Positions 7,005 to 11,102 of a DNA stretch of 11,102 nucleotides are shown here, one piece after another; the stretch's first letter is position 1, and the number at the start of each line of letters is the position of its first letter. The position numbers and the translations under genes are program-made. This DNA comes from Paucimonas sp. (GTDB taxonomy: Bacteria > Pseudomonadota > Gammaproteobacteria > Burkholderiales > Burkholderiaceae_D): positions 1 to 11,102 of the forward strand of contig JAQSWC010000092.1 of NCBI GenBank assembly GCA_029266815.1, given 5' to 3'. The notes below the pieces were generated by a model. That model did not search any database, had not been told where the DNA came from, and worked only from the letters and a program-made list of their open reading frames with translations.

Positions 7005-7454
7005 ATGGAAAAAATAGAGATTTATACCGATGGTGCCTGCAAGGGCAATCCTGGCCCCGGAGGCTGGGGCGCACTGCTGATTGCAGGTGCAAACGAAAAG
7101 GAAATGTTCGGCGGCGAGAGCAATACTACCAATAACCGCATGGAGCTGAAGGCAGTCATTGAAGCCTTGTGTGCGTTGAAGCGCCCTTGCGATGTGATCG
7201 TGCACACCGACAGCCAGTATGTCCAGAAAGGCATCAGCGAATGGATACACGGCTGGAAAGCGCGCGGCTGGAAAACCGCGGCGCGTGAGCCGGTAAAGAA
7301 TGCCGATCTGTGGCAGGCGCTGGACGAAGCGCAGGCTCGTCACAAGATCGAATGGCGCTGGGTGCGTGGCCATAACGGCGACGTCGGCAACGAGCGTGCG
7401 GACAAACTCGCCAATCGCGGCGTGGAGGCGGTGACAGGCGGCGTTTTACTATGA
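7005..7454 (+). CDS. rnhA: Ribonuclease HI
   Basis: Cuts the RNA strand of RNA/DNA hybrids, removing primers and R-loops. The four catalytic acids are present: Asp9 (YTDGACKGNPGPGG), Glu47 (NNRMEL), Asp69 (HTDSQYV) and Asp133 (NERADKLAN), with His123 in RGHNGD. The basic handle region is seen at about 79-100 (EWIHGWKARGWKTAAREPVK). The 149-aa length is standard. It starts 7 bases after the methyltransferase stop and ends 50 bases before dnaQ, all on one strand. No strong ribosome binding site is seen, so translation may be coupled to the upstream gene. Confidence 0.97.
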   Translation: MEKIEIYTDGACKGNPGPGGWGALLIAGANEKEMFGGESNTTNNRMELKAVIEALCALKRPCDVIVHTDSQYVQKGISEWIHGWKARGWKTAAREPVKNADLWQALDEAQARHKIEWRWVRGHNGDVGNERADKLANRGVEAVTGGVLL

Positions 7455-7504
7455 CCAGCGGTGTATGATGCCTACCCGTTGTCTCCGTCCCGGTTTTTGA
7501 TCCC

Positions 7505-8212
7505 ATGCGCCAAATTGTTCTCGACACCGAAACTACCGGTCTGAATCCCCGCTCCGGCGACCGCATCATCGAGATCGGCTGCGTGGAACTGATCAACCGC
7601 CAACTTACCGGCAATAACTTTCACTTCTATGTCAATCCGGAGCGCGATTCCGAAGAGGGTGCATTGGCCGTCCACGGCTTGACGACCGAGTTCCTGAGCG
7701 ACAAGCCCAAGTTTGCCGAGATTGCCGACGAGCTTCGTGATTATGTGAAAGGCGCCGAAATTATCATCCACAATGCGCCCTTCGATGTTGGGTTTCTTGA
7801 TGCGGAATTCGGGCGGCTGGGACTGACGGATTTCGCCAAGCATGCGCTGAAAATTACCGATACGCTGGTGCTGGCGAAGGAGATGCATCCGGGTAAACGC
7901 AATTCGCTGGACTCGCTGTGCGAGCGGTATGGTGTATCGAACGCCCATCGCGCATTGCACGGGGCGTTGCTGGATGCGGAATTGCTGGCCGAAGTCTACC
8001 TGGCCATGACGCGAGGGCAGAACAGCCTTACCATGGATCTTGGCGAGAATTCCAGAGCGGGAGATTCGGACGCGGTTCTGGCTATCCCCGTCGCCGAAGT
8101 GATTGTGCTTCACGCTTCAGGTGAAGAACTCGCTGAACACGAGAACCTGCTGGACGGCATCGACAAGGAAGCAAAAGGCGCTTGCGTATGGCGCGCACTC
8201 GCAGCAAATTGA
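7505..8212 (+). CDS. dnaQ: DNA polymerase III epsilon subunit, proofreading exonuclease
   Basis: The 3'-5' proofreading exonuclease of the replicative polymerase core. DEDDh motifs are intact: ExoI DTETTG (Asp7, Glu9), ExoII HNAPFDVGFLD (Asp94), ExoIII HRALHGALLDAE (His152, Asp157). After the catalytic domain, QNSLTM (172-177) fits the beta-clamp-binding motif, followed by a linker and a C-terminal segment (to 235) expected to bind the alpha subunit. Length is close to the E. coli protein. A possible -10, TATGAT (7464-7469), lies in the 50-base gap after rnhA but has no good -35, so it is probably read mainly from the upstream genes. No clear ribosome binding site precedes the ATG. Confidence 0.97.
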   Translation: MRQIVLDTETTGLNPRSGDRIIEIGCVELINRQLTGNNFHFYVNPERDSEEGALAVHGLTTEFLSDKPKFAEIADELRDYVKGAEIIIHNAPFDVGFLDAEFGRLGLTDFAKHALKITDTLVLAKEMHPGKRNSLDSLCERYGVSNAHRALHGALLDAELLAEVYLAMTRGQNSLTMDLGENSRAGDSDAVLAIPVAEVIVLHASGEELAEHENLLDGIDKEAKGACVWRALAAN

Positions 8213-8237
8213 TTCGCCATGCGACATATGCGATAAT
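8209..8237 (+). promoter_or_regulatory. Putative promoter of tRNA-Val
   Basis: TTGATT (8209-8214) and GATAAT (8232-8237, five of six) are separated by exactly 17 bases; the -35 overlaps the dnaQ stop codon. The start would be near 8244, about 100 bases before the mature tRNA, so the precursor would carry a structured leader. Confidence 0.45.
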
Positions 8238-8243
8238 GCGCAC

Positions 8244-8272
8244 CGCCTTGCACCACGTCTTTCAGCAAGGCG
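8244..8272 (+). repeat. Inverted repeat in the tRNA leader
   Basis: CGCCTTGC (8244-8251) and GCAAGGCG (8265-8272) form an 8-bp perfect stem with a 13-base loop, right at the expected start of the tRNA-Val precursor. It lies after dnaQ and has no following T run. Confidence 0.55.
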
Positions 8273-8279
8273 CTTCTTC

Positions 8280-8297
8280 GAACAAGGTTGTTCTTTT
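8280..8297 (+). terminator. Small hairpin followed by TTTT
   Basis: GAACAA (8280-8285) and TTGTTC (8288-8293) form a short stem followed by TTTT. It resembles a weak intrinsic terminator for dnaQ, but it is small, AU-rich, and lies between the proposed tRNA promoter and the tRNA, so it could also be only part of the leader. Confidence 0.25.
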
Positions 8298-8342
8298 AAA
8301 GTACGCGGGTTTGAGCTTGATACCCCGTATCTTTTCAAAATT

Positions 8343-8417
8343 GGTCGGTTAACTCAGCGGTAGAGTGCCACCTTCACACGGTGGAAGCCACTGGTTCGAT
8401 CCCAGTACCGACCACCA
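8343..8417 (+). tRNA. tRNA-Val (anticodon CAC)
   Basis: A complete 75-base cloverleaf. The acceptor GGTCGGT pairs with ACCGACC; D stem ACTC/GAGT; anticodon stem CCACC/GGTGG around loop TTCACAC, giving anticodon CAC for GTG codons; T arm ACTGG-TTCGATC-CCAGT; discriminator A and encoded CCA at 8415-8417. It follows dnaQ, in the place of the Asp tRNA gene in E. coli. A T5 run starts right after the CCA (TCTTTTT), a likely termination signal. tRNA 3' ends are common integration sites, and the sequence character changes just downstream. Confidence 0.97.
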
Positions 8418-8536
8418 TCTTTTTCCTCCGAGACTTCATCTTGCGGCGCAGTTGTTGCCGCGCGATGACTACTTCTTTTTCTAAAACATCTTCCAAAATC
8501 CGGCAATGTACACAAGAAAAACGTAGATACAGCCGC

Positions 8537-8554
8537 ATATTTGCAAGCAAATAT
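8537..8554. promoter_or_regulatory. 18-bp perfect palindrome, operator-like
   Basis: ATATTTGC-AA-GCAAATAT has two perfect 8-base arms. The short spacer and AT-rich arms look more like a protein binding dyad than an RNA hairpin. Its centre is 63 bp (six helical turns) from the centre of the FNR-like dyad. The binding protein is unknown. Confidence 0.45.
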
Positions 8555-8601
8555 TACGAAAAGCCGATATGGAGAATCATCAGCGAATATCCCGAATGTA
8601 A

Positions 8602-8615
8602 TTGATAAATATCAA
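8602..8615. promoter_or_regulatory. Perfect FNR/ANR-type box
   Basis: TTGAT-AAAT-ATCAA matches the consensus of the oxygen-responsive FNR/ANR regulators (TTGAT-N4-ATCAA) in all ten fixed positions; the inner bases extend the dyad to TTGATA-AA-TATCAA. It lies 10 bases before a promoter-like -35 (8626-8631), with its centre about 50 bases before the expected start, so near but not exactly at the usual -41.5. That a regulator of this family binds is inference. Confidence 0.55.
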
Positions 8616-8625
8616 GTATTTAAAC

Positions 8626-8654
8626 TTTACAAACTGCCACTCCCTCTATACATT
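8626..8654 (+). promoter_or_regulatory. Promoter-like element after the FNR box
   Basis: TTTACA (8626-8631, five of six) and TACATT (8649-8654, four of six) are 17 bases apart. Transcription would start near 8661 and run towards the VOC and FAAL genes with a leader of over 400 bases, or make a small RNA. The AT-rich setting makes chance matches more likely. Confidence 0.3.
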
Positions 8655-8656
8655 CC

Positions 8657-8679
8657 GCACTCAAGTCTTTTTTGAGTGC
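8657..8679 (+). repeat. 8-bp hairpin at the expected transcript start
   Basis: GCACTCAA (8657-8664) and TTGAGTGC (8672-8679) pair perfectly around GTCTTTT. No T run follows on either strand, so it is not a typical terminator. It begins at or just before the start expected from the upstream promoter-like pair. Confidence 0.45.
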
Positions 8680-9053
8680 AATTCTTGACGCGCAGCCGCG
8701 GAAGAAACGCCTTCTTAAAAGGTGTTGATAACTGTGTGGCTGCGATCCAGCGTCTTCCCGCCGTTGGTTTTGCTCGGTGCGCTTCTGCCAGCCGTTTTCG
8801 GGACAAAAATTTGCCGAATGGTTACGCGCGCATTGGGCCGCTGCGTCTTGAATCACGTCTCTTAGTACGTGGTGAGGGCCGCGGTGATCGACCGCGCGGT
8901 TGCTATCAAAGAGTAAACAATCAGGGTGATTCTCGGCTTGGCCGATGTATGTGGCTGCACGAGGCATTTGTAATAACCGGCTTTTCAGTCCAATGACCTG
9001 CTGCGCCCCTATGGTTTTTGCTAGTAGATTTTTGTTGCATTTGCTTCAAGCTA

Positions 9054-9095
9054 CCGATCTCCGATATTGCTAATACCGATCAAGGACATACCGAT
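9054..9095. repeat. Four iterated CCGAT words before the VOC gene
   Basis: CCGAT occurs at 9054-9058, 9061-9065, 9076-9080 and 9091-9095, with steps of 7, 15 and 15 bases; three are extended to TACCGAT. They surround the ribosome binding site (AAGGA, 9082-9086) of the 9097 gene. They may be binding sites, a translational element or chance. Confidence 0.3.
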
Positions 9096-9096
9096 T

Positions 9097-9588
9097 ATGA
9101 AGAAATACCTAGGCAGCAGCACCCGCGTGGATCATGTGGCTATTGCAGTGAGGGATCTGGAAGAGGCCTTGTTTTTATATCAGGACGTTTTCGGGTTCGA
9201 ACTGTTGAAGCGGCGTGAAGTCCAGGGCGCGTTCTCGGGCATGAAGTCGGCCGAACTCGATGCCGGCGGATTTTCCATCGTGCTGGTCCAAGGTACCGAT
9301 CCACAATCTCAGGTGAGTCGCTATATCGAAGAGTACGGCCCCGGTGTGCAGCATATTGCGGTGGAAGTGGACGACGTGGCCGCCTTGGCCAGCACGCTCA
9401 GCAAATCCGGGGTCCGATTTGCCACCGACATCATCCGTGGCGATGGGCTGGTTCAGATCTTCACTCAGCGCGAAGGCAACAGCGGCATGATGTTCGAATT
9501 CATTCAGCGCAAAGGAGATGCCGAAGGATTCGAGGCTGGAAATATCCAGAAGTTGTTCGATCAGCTGGAAACCAGCGAAGCCTATTAA
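9097..9588 (+). CDS. VOC-fold protein like the catalytic half of 4-hydroxyphenylpyruvate dioxygenase
   Basis: A 163-aa protein of the vicinal oxygen chelate fold with two modules (about 10-75 and 82-140). The predicted iron-binding facial triad is complete: His13 (RVDHVAIAV), His86 (GPGVQHIAVEV), Glu134 (GMMFEFIQRKG). The words GVQHIA, QIFT, FEFIQR and the tail GFEAGNIQKLFDQLE match the C-terminal catalytic domain and lid helix of HPPD (from memory of that family), but the N-terminal HPPD domain is absent. It could be an iron oxygenase acting on a 2-oxo acid or a tailoring enzyme; the substrate is unknown. I chose ATG 9097 because AAGGA lies about 10 bases upstream; a TTG at 9067 adds 10 residues but has no ribosome binding site. 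It is 17 bases from the FAAL gene, very likely one operon. Confidence 0.88.
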   Translation: MKKYLGSSTRVDHVAIAVRDLEEALFLYQDVFGFELLKRREVQGAFSGMKSAELDAGGFSIVLVQGTDPQSQVSRYIEEYGPGVQHIAVEVDDVAALASTLSKSGVRFATDIIRGDGLVQIFTQREGNSGMMFEFIQRKGDAEGFEAGNIQKLFDQLETSEAY

Positions 9589-9605
9589 CCGGACGACTGT
9601 ACGCC

Positions 9606-11102
9606 ATGAGCTTCACCATTATCGACAGCATGTTCGAGCATGCGGCCTTTAAGCCTGATGCGACCGCTTTCCGGTTCATCGCCGATCTGGATCACAAGCC
9701 GCAGGAACTGAGCTGCAAGGAACTCTTGCAGGAAGCCGCTGCCATTGCCTTGTTCCTGAGGGAGGTTGCCGCCCCAGGCAGCCGCATCATGCTGTTCTTT
9801 CCTCCGGGACTTGCCTATATCAAGGCGTTCTATGGCTGCCTGCTGGCCGGCATGGTCGCTGTCCCCTTGTATCCGCCACGCCGCAACGTCAAGTCGGACC
9901 GGGTCATCAAGGTTGCCCAAAGCTGCCAATCCCAGATCGCACTGACAACGCAATTGGAACTGGCCACTGTCCAAGCCTCCTGGGACGAACAAAACACCAT
10001 CGGTCTGCCCCTAAGCTTTTACGCTTCGGATACGATTGCTGCGTTCCCCAATCAGCATTTTGACCGGCCTGCGATCGAGTCGAGCGCGCCGGCATTCCTG
10101 CAATACACCTCCGGCTCCACCGGCATTCCCAAAGGTGTCATCGTCACGCACGACAACATCATTGCCAATCTCATGCACGTGTCGTTGATGTCCACCGGGA
10201 ACAAGGATGACATCTTCGTCAACTGGCTGCCACTGTTCCACGATCTGGGCCTGATTACCGCCGTGTTGTGGCCTGTATTTCTCGGTGCGCCTTCCATCCT
10301 GATGGCGCCGGCCACGTTCGTGCGCAATCCGGTGACCTGGCTGCAAGCCATTACGCGTTATCGCGGCACCATGTGCGGCGCACCGAATTTCGCCTATGAC
10401 CTGTGCATAGACAAAATTGAGGATGCCGAACTGGCCGGCATTGACCTAAGCTCCTGGCGCGTCGCCTACAACGCCGCTGAACCGGTGAGGGCAGAGACGC
10501 TCGACCGTTTCACCGCCCGTTTCTCCGCATGCGGATTCAAGTCTGAATCCTTCTATCCCGCTTACGGCATGGCCGAAGCAACCGTCTTCATCTCCGGAGG
10601 CGATTCTTCAGCCAAGCCGATCCAGCTGACGGTCAACAAAAAGACGGTTGCCGAAGAAGGCATCGACTTCGTCGAACAAACAGACCCGCTGGCTACGCGC
10701 ATCGTCGCCTGCGGTGCGGCATTGCCGCCTCACGATCTGCGGATCGTTGATCCCCAGACCGGCCGCGCGCTCGAAGACGGTAAGGTCGGCGAAATCTGGT
10801 TCGCCGGTCCGAGCGTATCGCCGGGTTACTGGCAGCTTGCCGAGCAGACGGCCGCTACCTTTAACCAGCGAATCGAAGGGGAGGAAGGAAACGGCTATCG
10901 CTATTTGAGAACCGGCGACCTCGGCGTCACCTGGCAGGGCGAGGTCTATGTTACCGGCCGTATCAAGGATCTGATCATCCTCCGGGGAAGAAACTACTAT
11001 CCGCAGGACATCGAACTGTCGACCGCAAAGGCTCACGAAGCAATCCGGCCCGGATATTGCGCCGCTTTTTCTGTGGAAGAAGTGGGTCTCGAACGCCTCG
11101 TC
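9606..11102 (+). CDS. Fatty acyl-AMP ligase (FAAL), partial at window edge
   Basis: An ANL-superfamily adenylating enzyme that turns a fatty acid and ATP into acyl-AMP and passes it to an acyl carrier protein. 499 codons are visible and the frame is open at the edge; stand-alone FAALs run to about 580 aa, so the C-terminal end is missing, or the gene is a FAAL-ACP/NRPS/PKS fusion. Motifs: P-loop YTSGSTGIPKGV (167-178), WLPLFHDLGL (207-216), YNAAEPV (288-294), YPAYGMAEAT (317-326), YLRTGDLG (433-440), then GRIKDLIILRGRNYYPQDIE (451-470), whose RGRN-YPQDIE form is typical of FAALs rather than acyl-CoA ligases. LYPPRR (88-93) is also typical of the family. The ATG at 9606 is close behind the VOC gene; the ribosome binding site is weak. 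A role in lipopeptide, polyketide or polyyne synthesis is inference. Confidence 0.93.
   Translation, partial: MSFTIIDSMFEHAAFKPDATAFRFIADLDHKPQELSCKELLQEAAAIALFLREVAAPGSRIMLFFPPGLAYIKAFYGCLLAGMVAVPLYPPRRNVKSDRVIKVAQSCQSQIALTTQLELATVQASWDEQNTIGLPLSFYASDTIAAFPNQHFDRPAIESSAPAFLQYTSGSTGIPKGVIVTHDNIIANLMHVSLMSTGNKDDIFVNWLPLFHDLGLITAVLWPVFLGAPSILMAPATFVRNPVTWLQAITRYRGTMCGAPNFAYDLCIDKIEDAELAGIDLSSWRVAYNAAEPVRAETLDRFTARFSACGFKSESFYPAYGMAEATVFISGGDSSAKPIQLTVNKKTVAEEGIDFVEQTDPLATRIVACGAALPPHDLRIVDPQTGRALEDGKVGEIWFAGPSVSPGYWQLAEQTAATFNQRIEGEEGNGYRYLRTGDLGVTWQGEVYVTGRIKDLIILRGRNYYPQDIELSTAKAHEAIRPGYCAAFSVEEVGLERLV

Larger units (their letters stand above)
8418..9096. other. Long non-coding stretch between tRNA-Val and the biosynthetic genes
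   Basis: About 680 bases with no gene I can support. The first part (8480-8670) is clearly AT-richer than the rest of the window and holds two perfect dyads and a promoter-like pair. The second part (8680-9000) has open frames on both strands (plus 8676-8996 from a GTG; minus 8967-8620), but both are Arg-rich, resemble nothing I know, lack good ribosome binding sites and show near-even third-position composition. A further plus-strand frame contains PFSGQKFAEWLRAHWAAAS between stops. It could be gene remains or plain regulatory DNA. The end (9050-9096) holds iterated CCGAT words and the ribosome binding site of the next gene. Confidence 0.5.

Noticed and set aside
7472..8113. Minus-strand open frame of 213 codons opposite dnaQ
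   Set aside because: dnaQ has all exonuclease motifs in frame; the opposite strand shows none and is explained by codon bias.
43..8424. ACCATCTTTTT direct repeat as attachment sites of an 8.4-kb element
   Set aside because: The DNA between the copies is conserved core genome with no integrase; paired tRNA 3' ends or chance explain it better.
8620..8967. Minus-strand open frame of 115 codons after tRNA-Val
   Set aside because: No family resemblance, unusual composition (many Arg, Cys, His) and no clear ribosome binding site; kept only as part of the gene-free stretch.
9041..9068. Promoter-like TTGCTT-16-GATATT just before the VOC gene
   Set aside because: Only three of six and four of six consensus matches; too weak to list, though a local promoter here remains possible.
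9585..11036. Several minus-strand open frames opposite the FAAL gene
   Set aside because: All are antisense to a FAAL that is intact over 499 codons; composition and lack of motifs mark them as shadows.
1..11102. CRISPR arrays, insertion sequences and rRNA genes
   Set aside because: No regularly spaced repeats, transposase motifs with terminal repeats, or rRNA sequence were seen on either strand.

Overview
The window looks like a contig end from a betaproteobacterium, most likely Burkholderiales and perhaps Oxalobacteraceae (Herbaspirillum/Collimonas/Herminiimonas type). This rests on the moderately GC-rich coding sequence, the RhlE-type helicase, the FabI type and the general look of the proteins; no search was run. 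The first 42 bases are not genomic. Bases 9-42 match the Illumina TruSeq read-2/index adapter, and bases 1-8 fit the index position.

Layout: (1) 204-1310, two small plus-strand membrane-protein genes (an unrecognised one-helix protein and a DUF1232/YkvA protein), each followed by a strong hairpin. (2) 1327-6213, four minus-strand housekeeping genes: an RhlE-family DEAD-box RNA helicase, fabI (enoyl-ACP reductase), a MltD-type lytic transglycosylase with LysM repeats, and gloB (glyoxalase II). (3) 6218-8417, a plus-strand run of a YafS-like methyltransferase, rnhA, dnaQ and tRNA-Val(CAC). From memory, the mltD-gloB-yafS-rnhA-dnaQ-tRNA order matches that in Escherichia coli, where rnhA faces the other way and the tRNA is Asp. 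(4) 8418-9096, about 680 bases with no supportable gene. Its first part is AT-rich and carries a perfect FNR/ANR-type dyad (TTGAT-N4-ATCAA), a second perfect palindrome 63 bp away and a promoter-like element. (5) 9097 to the end, a VOC-fold protein that resembles the catalytic half of 4-hydroxyphenylpyruvate dioxygenase, then 17 bp later a fatty acyl-AMP ligase (FAAL) cut by the window edge.

Regions 1-3 are ordinary core genome: cell wall, fatty acid synthesis, methylglyoxal detoxification, and DNA replication and repair. The interest is in regions 4-5. A FAAL behind a tRNA gene and an AT-rich regulatory stretch is a typical opening of a lipid-primed NRPS/PKS or related natural-product cluster, and its pairing with an HPPD-like single-domain oxygenase is unusual. 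Whether a full cluster follows cannot be seen here. The perfect FNR-like site suggests, but does not prove, oxygen-linked control.
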